NCBI GenBank assembly: GCA_913062605.1
Contig: CAJXWQ010000006.1
Coordinates: 1 to 64,000 of the forward strand
Length of the DNA stretch: 64,000 bases
Source: an uncultured Cellvibrionales bacterium
Lineage (GTDB): Bacteria; Pseudomonadota; Gammaproteobacteria; Pseudomonadales; Porticoccaceae
Direction of reading: 5' to 3'
In this document: positions 9,165 to 17,058 of the stretch, in pieces
How the letters are laid out: every line of letters starts with the position of its first letter
Numbering within the stretch: the first letter of the stretch is position 1
Made by a program: the position numbers and the translations under genes
The notes under the pieces: model-generated
Told to the model about the DNA's origin: nothing
What the model saw: the letters and a program-made list of their open reading frames with translations, nothing else
Database searches by the model: none

Positions 9165-9900
9165 GTGTATGCTCTCTTCAAGAAATAATGACCATTAATA
9201 ACTACCGCCGTCTCAAGTACCAATCATTTTTCTAACAAACGTTAGTCATTATACGAGATATTTCGTATTTATGTACAGGGGCAATTTTTAATAAAATATA
9301 CCGACTGCTAGAACACATGAAATAACAAGTTTGTAACCCAATTTCAGGCGATGGACTAATGAAGTATGGAATAGAAATGAAAATTAATTGAAAAATTAGA
9401 AAGAGATTCATGTTGATACAGAGAGGGTGTGATAACAGCCGGAAATATACAAAAAAATAGAGTTATGACAGCTTTATCTACGGTATAAGCTAGCCTCGCG
9501 GCTGCTTTTCTTAATGAAGCACAGATAGTGTGTATTTATTTGAGACAGTACCTGATGCAAGTGTATTTTTTTGATGCAGTAAGTCGATCTAACAGGTTTG
9601 AATAAAACGAGAATTAATGCGTGTTTTTACACTAACACCCATGTTGGCACCTAACATGCATACGGGTATTGAGTCGATTCATTTAACTAAGCATCAAGGG
9701 GTATGTATTTATCGTGTTGCTAGTTTATTTTATGTATCGAGATGATAGTTGTTTGAACGGGAATATACCGATGATTAATTGTATTGGCTCTTTCTCTGGT
9801 CGAGTGAGTAGGTTGCCTTAATCCCCTATAAATGACAAAGATCTGTACGCAAAAATATTAGTTGTCACAAGCAAGATTAATCAAAACTGGGAGTATTGTA
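9165..9900. other. 736-bp intergenic regulatory region between etfB and the DUF1329 gene
   Basis: No convincing gene. The region is AT-rich and separates two divergent transcripts. It holds a 5-bp-arm inverted repeat at 9232-9245 on the etfB side, two direct copies of TGATGCA at 9553-9559 and 9572-9578 (19 bp apart, one possible activator site), and a sigma-54 type -24/-12 element at 9645-9660. Upstream activator sites for an AcoR-type protein would be expected 80-200 bp before that element; the TGATGCA pair sits in that interval, but the match is too short to be sure. Confidence 0.6.
9645..9660 (+). promoter_or_regulatory. Sigma-54 (-24/-12) promoter
   Basis: The sequence TGGCACCTAACATGCA keeps the invariant GG of the -24 box and GC of the -12 box at the canonical spacing and matches TGGCAC-N5-TTGCA at all but one position. 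Transcription would start about 12 bp after the -12 GC, near 9671, leaving a 5' leader of about 230 nt before the DUF1329 start at 9901. The activator is probably the AcoR-type protein encoded at 4007-5938. Confidence 0.78.
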
Positions 9901-11349
9901 ATGTATAAAAAATTGATAACTACTTCGGTAGTTTCTGTCATCTTACTGTTAGGGCTACCTTTCACTGCTCTTGCTGAGATCGACAAAAGTGACAAAAATA
10001 AGCCAAAAGATTATGTGGCTAAAACTGCAGATGGCGTCAAGCCAAGTGCACTGTACTACGGTGATCCACCCGCAGCAGGCCGCTGGGATGGTACGCCTTC
10101 ACCTATCGAAGCACTTGGTGGCTGTACTGGTGAAGAGATGCCGGCCGGGACTGTGATTAAAGCTGACAATCTTGATGCGCTAAAAGACCTGTGCTTCGAA
10201 GGTAAAGCTGTCGGTAGCATGATCACTGATAACGTTGAGTGGATGATCCGTGAGAAGGCTCTGATGATTAATACTCGTCATTCAGAGTTTATCGAAATGG
10301 ACCCCAAGTATATGCAAGCTACTATCGATGGTAAATCCAATGTGGTTTATGGCGCTCCTGTTGAAGGTAGTAAGTGTGGTGTGGTAAGTGGTTGGAAAGC
10401 AGGTATGTTTTTCGATCCACAAGAAGTCAAAATGGATGATCCAGATGCAGGCTGTAAGCTTATTTGGAACCTGCGTGCACCAACTTACGGAGCAACCATG
10501 GATATACGTCATATCTCTTGGGTATTCTTGGATGCTCATGAAGGTATGGAGCGTATTCAGCGTTGGTGGGCGCGTCGTTACTACATGGAAGGTCGTCTAG
10601 ATGGCGGTCCTATTTCTGAAGGTGATGGCTCTGTCATGCAAAGAACTGTAGTTGTTGCAGTTTCTCCGCAAGATATTAAAGGTATCGGGATCTTCTCTGT
10701 CCGCTACAACGATCCAACTGCTAAAAAACCTGACGATGTTTGGGCATACCTGAAGTCTGTACGTCGTGCACGTCGGCTGTCTGGCAACACCTGGATGGAT
10801 CCCATCGGTGGTACAGTGCAGCTGTATGATGATTGGGATATTTGGGATGCAGTGCCTACTAAGTATAAAGATGTTACTTTGCTCGGTAAGCGCTGGATCT
10901 GGGCAATTGCTCACGCCCCTCTGATTACTGTAGATTTGGCATTCAAAAATACCATTAAAGAATTCCCTGCTGTAGATATGGATACGCCTCCTCACTTCTT
11001 CCCTAACGAACAAGTTCAGTGGGAACCACGTGAAGTAGTCGTTATCGAGGGTACCCCTCCCGACCAGCACCCCTACAGCAAAAAAATCGTTTATATGGAA
11101 GTTGACTACCCTCGCCCATACCTGGGTGAAGCTTACGATAAAAACGGCAAGTTCTGGAAAACCTTTATCTTCCAAAACCGTATCGATTGGGGTGATGACG
11201 GTTATCAAGCACTGATGCCTGTTGTTGGCCATATCATTGATTGGAAAGCTGAGTTCTCAACTACTTGGTCTGCCAACATGAAAGCTAACCCTGCCGGTGT
11301 TGATGCACAACATGTGTCACTTAAAACCTTAATTAAGCTGGCGCGTTAA
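9901..11349 (+). CDS. Exported DUF1329 protein
   Basis: From ATG 9901 the product is 482 residues, starting with a classical signal peptide (MYKKLITTS, a hydrophobic core, then FTALA before Glu26). An upstream in-frame TTG at 9862 would bury the signal peptide behind 13 residues, so 9901 with GGGAG upstream is preferred. The body matches DUF1329, a family related to the LolA/LolB lipoprotein-carrier fold and often found beside genes for degrading hydrophobic compounds. It is the first gene after the sigma-54 promoter, and a strong hairpin follows it. A role in periplasmic or outer-membrane handling of a hydrophobic ketone substrate is inferred. Confidence 0.82.
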   Translation: MYKKLITTSVVSVILLLGLPFTALAEIDKSDKNKPKDYVAKTADGVKPSALYYGDPPAAGRWDGTPSPIEALGGCTGEEMPAGTVIKADNLDALKDLCFEGKAVGSMITDNVEWMIREKALMINTRHSEFIEMDPKYMQATIDGKSNVVYGAPVEGSKCGVVSGWKAGMFFDPQEVKMDDPDAGCKLIWNLRAPTYGATMDIRHISWVFLDAHEGMERIQRWWARRYYMEGRLDGGPISEGDGSVMQRTVVVAVSPQDIKGIGIFSVRYNDPTAKKPDDVWAYLKSVRRARRLSGNTWMDPIGGTVQLYDDWDIWDAVPTKYKDVTLLGKRWIWAIAHAPLITVDLAFKNTIKEFPAVDMDTPPHFFPNEQVQWEPREVVVIEGTPPDQHPYSKKIVYMEVDYPRPYLGEAYDKNGKFWKTFIFQNRIDWGDDGYQALMPVVGHIIDWKAEFSTTWSANMKANPAGVDAQHVSLKTLIKLAR

Positions 11350-11392
11350 TTCCGACCTAAAGCTAAAGCTGCTAGATAATAAATTATTTGCC

Positions 11393-11437
11393 CCTCTGAT
11401 CGGGTGGGTAACTTTCACTTGCCTACCCGATCAGAGG
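11393..11437 (+). other. Strong intercistronic hairpin
   Basis: An inverted repeat with 13-bp perfect arms (CCTCTGATCGGGT and its complement) and a loop of about 19 nt, located 44 bp after the DUF1329 stop. There is no T-run straight after the stem, so it is not a standard intrinsic terminator. It could stabilise the upstream DUF1329 message or partly attenuate transcription into the carboxylase genes, which lack an evident promoter of their own. Confidence 0.6.
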
Positions 11438-11639
11438 AAGAGCTATTCTTTTAAGCTCATAAGAAAACACAATATACTAATATTTAGATATGGTGGTGGT
11501 ATGTTGAGTTGTAAATATTTTCACTCAGTGCATATCTGTATGAATTGTAAAAAAACTTCAACAATGTCATGTTTTGTGTGTAGCAATAGATTGATAGTAA
11601 TCAAAAACTAACTGATAAATTTTTTGGAGAGAGCAAAAT

Positions 11640-13847
11640 ATGAAAACCGTTACAGAGGAAGGGGTTTTTGCCGAAAAAACACTGAAATTCAAACTAAATC
11701 AGCGTGATAAATTATATAGTGAAACGGGACATTATTGGGGTGTTAAAGAGCTTACACTGAAAGAGCAGGATCCCATTAGATATGAACGTTTTTTTTCTCG
11801 CCTTCAGTCGTCTGTTTTTGCTGCTAGAGAAAAAGCTCGGTTTGTTGCTGCCAGCCCGGGTGGGCGAGAAATGGGGGAGTCCCTATGGGCATTAACAACA
11901 GCTGAGGGCGATACGCTGGCCATCTCATTGGGATTTATTTCTCACGCTGCTGCATTTCCTGTTTCAATTAAACACATGACCGATAACGATTTTGAAGAAA
12001 ATCCAGGTATAAATGATGGTGATGTTTTTGGGGCAGATGACCCTATGACTTCTGGTGCACCACATCCTGGTGACACTTATACGCTGGTTCCAATTGTTAT
12101 CGAAGGTGAAGTGTTGGCGTGGGCTTGCTCCGTCAATCACATTATGGAAGCAGGTGCCCCGCAGGCGGGTAGTTGGCCAGTGTTTACCGTCGACACATTT
12201 ATGGATGGTTTTGTTTTTCCACCGATGAAAACAGGAGAAAATCTGAGACAGGCAAAGTGGTGGGAAAATCTTTGGATGCGTCGCACTCGTGCTGGGGCAA
12301 TGAATGTTCTGGATGACAAAATGCGGTTGGCGGGCTGTTCTATGATTCACCATTCTCTTCACGAGATAATCAAAGAGTATGGTGTTGAATATTACAGGCA
12401 GGCCTGTAAAGAGATTATTGAAGAAAGTCGTAGAATGATTCTCGACAATATGCGATCCACGATGGTACCAGGTCAGTATGAAGGTAGTTGCTTCAGGATA
12501 TCCATGCTTAAAGGTCAGCAGAAAATATGGCCGCATGCAGATAAAGATGAGCTGATACACGTTCATGGGGTATTGAGTGTCGATAAAAAAGGAAGTTTGG
12601 TGTGGGACACAGAAGGCTCTTCACGCTGGGGGTACCATGGATTTAATGGCTATCCTGGTGGTGCAGATGTTGCTTTGCATCTACAAATGACAACCACGTT
12701 CGCTCACAACGTCAAAGCGACGGGTGGTGTCAATATGAATGTCGAAAGTATTTACCACAAGGGGAGTATCTATAACCCTGACACCGAGTTTGCGTCCTGT
12801 GCAAATATATGGGCTCAGTCCATGCAAATGGAATGTGTTGCAGGTAATGCCATACATTTATCTTTCTTTATGCGTGGTTATCTTGAAGAAGCTTTTGCTG
12901 TCGATGACGCATGGGAAGGTATCCAGGGCAGTGGGGTGTTGGATGATGGCACTCCCTATGGTTTTACGAACTTTGAATGGGTAGGGGGGACAGCCATGGG
13001 TGCCTATTCATTTAAAGATGGAATGCCAACTGCTTGGTGCTCACATACCCAGTTATGCAATATTGGTAATTCAGAAGAGTTTGAATATCTTATCCCACCA
13101 ACACACCATTTAGGCCGAAAACTTGAACCTGGATATTGTGGGCATGGTAAGCATCGAGGTGGAATTGGTCAGACAGCTGTTCATTGGATGAAAGAAACAG
13201 GGCAGCGTCTCGGTGTTACGCGAGGGGGCGTTGCTACCTCACTGACCTCTTATGTTTCATTAGGAATGAATGGCGGTTATCCCGCACCCGGGGTGGTTAC
13301 AGTGACAGCTAAGGATACAAACCTGGATGAGGTTTTTGCAGCTGGTGGTGATACGCCAACAACGGCAGGCGAATTACTTGAATATGCAAAAGAAGGAAAA
13401 ATCACAGGTAATGTAAAAGGATGGAAATATGATCCTCCTGAACAATCCATGGGAGAAGATGATTTGTGGGCTAATGCTGCCGGCGGTTCTGGTGGTTGGG
13501 GAGATCCTCTGGAAAGAGATATCGATGCAGTAGTAGAGGATATAAGAATTGGGCAGGTTCCTGAAGGATTTGCAAAAGTTATGTACGGGGTTGTGGCGAC
13601 TAAGGATGAAAATGATTTAGTCATTTTAAATGAACCTGAAACAAAGGCGGAGCGAGAGAGACTGTATGCTCGCCGCCGTTCTGAATCTATACCAGCCAAA
13701 CAATGGTGGGCCGAAGAACGTAAAAAAATCATTGAAAAAAATATGCGCAACGAATTATTAGTAATGTATAGAAAATCTGTCTGCTTTGATGGGTATAACA
13801 AGCATTTCAAAGAATTTTGGCAGCTAGATGAAGATTTCGAAATCTGA
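11640..13847 (+). CDS. Acetone-carboxylase-type alpha subunit (HyuB family)
   Basis: A 735-residue protein of the hydantoinase B/oxoprolinase family. The gamma-type subunit encoded in the same operon points to acetone carboxylase (AcxB-like) rather than a hydantoinase. In the known enzyme, alpha carries the metal site where bicarbonate/carboxyphosphate and the enol-phosphate of the ketone join. The start ATG is preceded by GGAGAGAG. The last about 65 codons are duplicated in the small ORF at 13898. Which ketone (acetone, butanone, acetophenone or another) is used cannot be decided here. Confidence 0.82.
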   Translation: MKTVTEEGVFAEKTLKFKLNQRDKLYSETGHYWGVKELTLKEQDPIRYERFFSRLQSSVFAAREKARFVAASPGGREMGESLWALTTAEGDTLAISLGFISHAAAFPVSIKHMTDNDFEENPGINDGDVFGADDPMTSGAPHPGDTYTLVPIVIEGEVLAWACSVNHIMEAGAPQAGSWPVFTVDTFMDGFVFPPMKTGENLRQAKWWENLWMRRTRAGAMNVLDDKMRLAGCSMIHHSLHEIIKEYGVEYYRQACKEIIEESRRMILDNMRSTMVPGQYEGSCFRISMLKGQQKIWPHADKDELIHVHGVLSVDKKGSLVWDTEGSSRWGYHGFNGYPGGADVALHLQMTTTFAHNVKATGGVNMNVESIYHKGSIYNPDTEFASCANIWAQSMQMECVAGNAIHLSFFMRGYLEEAFAVDDAWEGIQGSGVLDDGTPYGFTNFEWVGGTAMGAYSFKDGMPTAWCSHTQLCNIGNSEEFEYLIPPTHHLGRKLEPGYCGHGKHRGGIGQTAVHWMKETGQRLGVTRGGVATSLTSYVSLGMNGGYPAPGVVTVTAKDTNLDEVFAAGGDTPTTAGELLEYAKEGKITGNVKGWKYDPPEQSMGEDDLWANAAGGSGGWGDPLERDIDAVVEDIRIGQVPEGFAKVMYGVVATKDENDLVILNEPETKAERERLYARRRSESIPAKQWWAEERKKIIEKNMRNELLVMYRKSVCFDGYNKHFKEFWQLDEDFEI

Positions 13848-14229
13848 TTATTACGAATACCATCTAGTGAATAAATAAAAATATTTAGGAGCAGAAAATG
13901 GGCCGGGTAGATAAAGTCTTAATGAAAAAGCTGGTTAAGGCGGAGCGAGAGAGACTGTATGGTCATCGCCATTCTAAATCTATACCAGTCAAACAATGGT
14001 GGGTCGAAGAACGTAAAAAAATCATTGAAAAAAATATGCGCAAAGAAATATTAGAAATGTATAGAAAATCTGTCTGCTTTGATGGGTATAACAAGCATTT
14101 CACAGGATTTTGTCAGCTAGATGAAGATTTCAAAATCTGATTATTACGAATACCATCTAGTGAATAAATAAAAATATTTAGGAGCAAAAAATGGAACAGG
14201 TAGATAAAGGCTTAATGAAAAAGCTGGTT
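13644..14229 (+). repeat. 293-bp direct tandem duplication (copies 13644-13936 and 13937-14229)
   Basis: Two adjacent copies at an exact offset of 293 bp. Each runs from the last about 67 codons of the alpha-subunit gene through the intergenic ribosome-binding site to the first 13 codons of the gamma-subunit gene. By hand count they differ at roughly 19 positions with no insertion or deletion. The non-coding part, from the stop codon through TTAGGAGCA, is identical. The event left both flanking genes intact and created the chimeric ORF at 13898-14140. Confidence 0.93.
13898..14140 (+). CDS. Chimeric small ORF: gamma-subunit N-terminus joined to alpha-subunit C-terminus
   Basis: Encodes 80 residues. 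Residues 1-13 (MGRVDKVLMKKLV) copy the start of the gamma subunit; residues 14-80 copy the C-terminal tail of the alpha subunit, from KAERERLY to the final QLDEDFKI. It arose by the 293-bp tandem duplication, whose junction happens to keep the frame. It has the same GGAG ribosome-binding site as the gamma gene, so it is probably translated. Differences from the parent tail are largely amino-acid changing but preserve the frame. It could be a free tail peptide that competes for or stabilises the complex, or just a by-product. Confidence 0.6.
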   Translation: MGRVDKVLMKKLVKAERERLYGHRHSKSIPVKQWWVEERKKIIEKNMRKEILEMYRKSVCFDGYNKHFTGFCQLDEDFKI

Positions 14230-14754
14230 GATGGAAAAATATCTGACAATGACGTTATGGAAATGAGGAGGATGGTCAAGAAAGACCATAAGCGTTTCTG
14301 GACGTATCTCGAAGTATTGCAAGAAGGGGTTTCTTGGGATGAAAACATTCTCATGAGGCTTAACGATCATTTATACATAGTTTCTAAAGGTAATAATGAA
14401 CGAGTGGTTAAGTGTGATTGTGGCCATGAGTATGGTGATTTTCGTGTCAACTGGAAGTTGAATGCAGATCTTCGTGTGCGTGAAACACAAGAACAGATGG
14501 ATGAGGCTTATTTCCCTGCCATAGCGGCACCGGAAGCTTCCTGGATGGAAATCCGGGAATACTTTTGTCCCGGTTGTACTGCACAATTGGCAGTAGAAAT
14601 TGTTCCTCCTGGATACCCGATGATCTTTGAGGCACTGCCAGACCTTGATCGATTTTATCGTGAATATATGAGCCGGCCATTGAATGATGAATCAATAGAA
14701 TGGTTCCAGAATAAAACGGCTGAAGAAACGGCTAAATTAAAAATGAATATTTAG
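14191..14754 (+). CDS. Acetone-carboxylase-type gamma subunit
   Basis: A 187-residue protein resembling the small gamma subunit of acetone carboxylase. It has a zinc-ribbon-like core: a CDCGHEYGDFRVNWK segment (Cys pair near residues 75-77) and a CPGC pair near residue 130, followed by PPGYPMIFEALPDL. This subunit is specific to acetone/ketone carboxylases within the hydantoinase/oxoprolinase superfamily and is therefore the best clue to the operon's function. GGAG lies 9 bp before the ATG. Gene order alpha-gamma-beta differs from the beta-alpha-gamma order known for Xanthobacter acxABC. Confidence 0.85.
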   Translation: MEQVDKGLMKKLVDGKISDNDVMEMRRMVKKDHKRFWTYLEVLQEGVSWDENILMRLNDHLYIVSKGNNERVVKCDCGHEYGDFRVNWKLNADLRVRETQEQMDEAYFPAIAAPEASWMEIREYFCPGCTAQLAVEIVPPGYPMIFEALPDLDRFYREYMSRPLNDESIEWFQNKTAEETAKLKMNI

Positions 14755-14762
14755 GGGGTGTT

Positions 14763-16931
14763 ATGGAATCGCTAACAGATCAGTTGAAGACCGAAAAAAA
14801 ATATATTTTAGCCCTGGATGCAGGGGGCACCATGACGGACACAATTTTAGTTATGGACGATGGTACATTTACCGTTGGTAAGGCATTAACAAATAAACAA
14901 AATGAATCTGCAAGTTACCTTGAGTCTGTAGATGACGCAGCCAAAAGTGTTGGGCTAACCTCAGCCAAAGTGCATGAGCAGGCAGCAATCAGTATTTATG
15001 CCGGTACCGGTATGTTAAACACCTTGCTCACGGGTACAGGTAAAAAAGTTGGCTTGCTGGTTACGCGAGGATTTGAAGATATTTCGATCATGGAGGGCGG
15101 CTTAACGTATCTTGGGCAGACACAGTCTGAAATTTTACATAACCAGTTACATTCACATACCCGTCCTATTGTTGATCCTCAAAATGTATATGGTGTTAGT
15201 GAGAGAATCAGTGGTGGCAGCTATTTTATGGACAAACATATTGCTCCCGGCACTGTGCTTGCCTCTCTGAGTGAAAAACATGTGAGGAGCGGGGTAGAAA
15301 AACTAATTGCTGCTAAAGTAGAAGTGATTGGTATTCTATTTATTAATTCGTATATTGATATAAGCCACGAACATCGTGCTAAGGAAATTGCATTGGATGT
15401 CCTTAAAAAATCCGATGTTGATATTCCAGTAGTTTGTTCTTCCGATATTGCACCAGTCAGTAAGGAAAACAACCGCCTAAAAAGTCTACTACTACAGTGC
15501 TCTGCAGCAGAGCATACCCGTGAAACAATTACTAATGTAGAAAAAGCAGCACAGGCAGATGGCTATGATGGGCGATTGCTGACGTTATTGTCCTATGGCG
15601 GTGCTGTCAATGTTGAGTATCCACGCTTGTATGAAACTGTTATTTCTGGACCAGTAGGTGGAATGATGGGTGCGCAGGTGATGAGTCGCAAGTTAGGTTT
15701 GAAAAATGTATGTACTGCGGACATGGGAGGCACCAGTTTTGATGTAGGACTTATTGTTAACAATATGTTGTCAATTCGAAAAGATCCTGATTTTGCCGGC
15801 CACCGATTAGCATTACCGATGGTTGCCATTGATTCTGTTGGCTCGGGTGCTGGATCAGCTATTTGGATTGATGAATATAAGCGGTTACACGTAGGACCAG
15901 AGAGTGCTGGGTCAGATGTTGGCCTTTGTTATAAATACGATAAATTGACAGTGACTGATGTCAATGTTGCGATGGGGTATGTTGATCCAAAATATTTTTT
16001 GGGTGGAAAGATCACATTGGATGCTGAAAAAGCACGTAAGGCTCTGAAAGAAACCATTGCAGACCCATTAGGGCTAGATATTTATGAAGCAGGCAAAGGC
16101 ATACTCGAAGTTGTTAATGCTCAAATGAGAGAAGCTGCAAAAGCGATTATGGTATCAAAAGGTTATAACACCAGAGACTTTACCATGATGTGTTATGGCG
16201 GAGCTGGACCTGTGCATATGTGGGGTTACACTCAGGATTTTGAGTTGGCAGACGTAATTACCTTTCCTTATGCCGCAGCTTTTTCTGCTTTTGGTGGCGC
16301 ATGTGCTGAGTATCTTCATCGTTATCATAAAGGAGTTGTCCTTACGATTCCCAATGGTTCGACTGATGCAGAAAAAACAAAAATAGCCCTAAAAATTGAT
16401 CAAGCCATGCGTTCTCTGGAAGATACAGCAAGGCTTGAAATGAAGGCTGAAGGGGTTGATCCGGAAAAGCTAGAATATCGATATGGTTTTTACGGACGAT
16501 ATATGGGGCAACTGGAAAGCTTTGAGACTCTAATAGATTTGAGTTGTATTAAAACACCGGGTGATCTGGATAGAATTATTGCGGCCTTTGAGGATATGTA
16601 TACCAACATTTACCCAGAGGGGGCAAGGTTCCCTGATGCTGGCTATGCTGTAACTGAAGTCTTTGTTCAGGCAATTGCACCGAAGGCGATGCCGGTAATA
16701 ATTAGCCATGAGTTACAGGGTGAAACTCCACCTGATTCTGCTTATGTAGAAACTCGACAAGTCAGTCATGAAGGGAAATTCTATGATTTTAAAGTTTGGC
16801 AGATGTCAGAGTTACAAGCAGGTAATGTTGTTCAAGGACCTTCAATCATCCGTGACCCAATGACAACCGTCATTATTCCCCCCGAAAAGCGTGTAGAAAT
16901 CGATCAGTATATGGTCTTGCACTATCGCTAA
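14763..16931 (+). CDS. Acetone-carboxylase-type beta subunit (HyuA family)
   Basis: A 722-residue hydantoinase A/oxoprolinase-family protein with ASKHA-like ATP-binding motifs: LDAGGTMTDT near residues 18-27 and DMGGTSFDVG near 320. In acetone carboxylase the HyuA-type subunit phosphorylates the ketone and bicarbonate. It starts eight bases after the gamma-subunit stop, with GGGGG as ribosome-binding site, and is followed by a clear terminator, so it closes the operon. N-methylhydantoinase or oxoprolinase activity is the alternative, but the gamma subunit argues against both. Confidence 0.85.
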   Translation: MESLTDQLKTEKKYILALDAGGTMTDTILVMDDGTFTVGKALTNKQNESASYLESVDDAAKSVGLTSAKVHEQAAISIYAGTGMLNTLLTGTGKKVGLLVTRGFEDISIMEGGLTYLGQTQSEILHNQLHSHTRPIVDPQNVYGVSERISGGSYFMDKHIAPGTVLASLSEKHVRSGVEKLIAAKVEVIGILFINSYIDISHEHRAKEIALDVLKKSDVDIPVVCSSDIAPVSKENNRLKSLLLQCSAAEHTRETITNVEKAAQADGYDGRLLTLLSYGGAVNVEYPRLYETVISGPVGGMMGAQVMSRKLGLKNVCTADMGGTSFDVGLIVNNMLSIRKDPDFAGHRLALPMVAIDSVGSGAGSAIWIDEYKRLHVGPESAGSDVGLCYKYDKLTVTDVNVAMGYVDPKYFLGGKITLDAEKARKALKETIADPLGLDIYEAGKGILEVVNAQMREAAKAIMVSKGYNTRDFTMMCYGGAGPVHMWGYTQDFELADVITFPYAAAFSAFGGACAEYLHRYHKGVVLTIPNGSTDAEKTKIALKIDQAMRSLEDTARLEMKAEGVDPEKLEYRYGFYGRYMGQLESFETLIDLSCIKTPGDLDRIIAAFEDMYTNIYPEGARFPDAGYAVTEVFVQAIAPKAMPVIISHELQGETPPDSAYVETRQVSHEGKFYDFKVWQMSELQAGNVVQGPSIIRDPMTTVIIPPEKRVEIDQYMVLHYR

Positions 16932-16938
16932 TACTAAT

Positions 16939-16976
16939 GCCTGCAGCCCATTTGTCATGGGCAGCAGGCTTTTTTC
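16939..16976 (+). terminator. Intrinsic terminator after the carboxylase operon
   Basis: A GC-rich hairpin with 13-nt arms (GCCTGC-A-GCCCAT paired with ATGGGC-A-GCAGGC, one A-A mismatch) followed by six Ts. It ends the alpha-small ORF-gamma-beta transcript. The ligase gene at 17059 therefore probably has its own promoter or relies on readthrough. Confidence 0.85.
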
Positions 16977-17058
16977 TGTGATCTCACAGGTTACTTCATG
17001 TGTTAATTTCTTCTAAGTTATTAACCTGTGTTGTCTCGTGCTAGTTTGGAGAGTTTTT

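Noticed and set aside
10597-11232. 211-codon minus-strand open frame inside the DUF1329 gene
   Set aside because: Fully antisense to a well-supported exported protein; residue composition is unlike a real protein and there is no ribosome-binding site.
11964-12566. 200-codon minus-strand frame inside the carboxylase alpha gene
   Set aside because: Antisense shadow; no family features and no ribosome-binding site.
13898-14140. Treating the 80-residue ORF as a novel independent gene family
   Set aside because: Every part is a copy of the flanking gamma start and alpha tail; it is a duplication product, so it is reported as chimeric instead.
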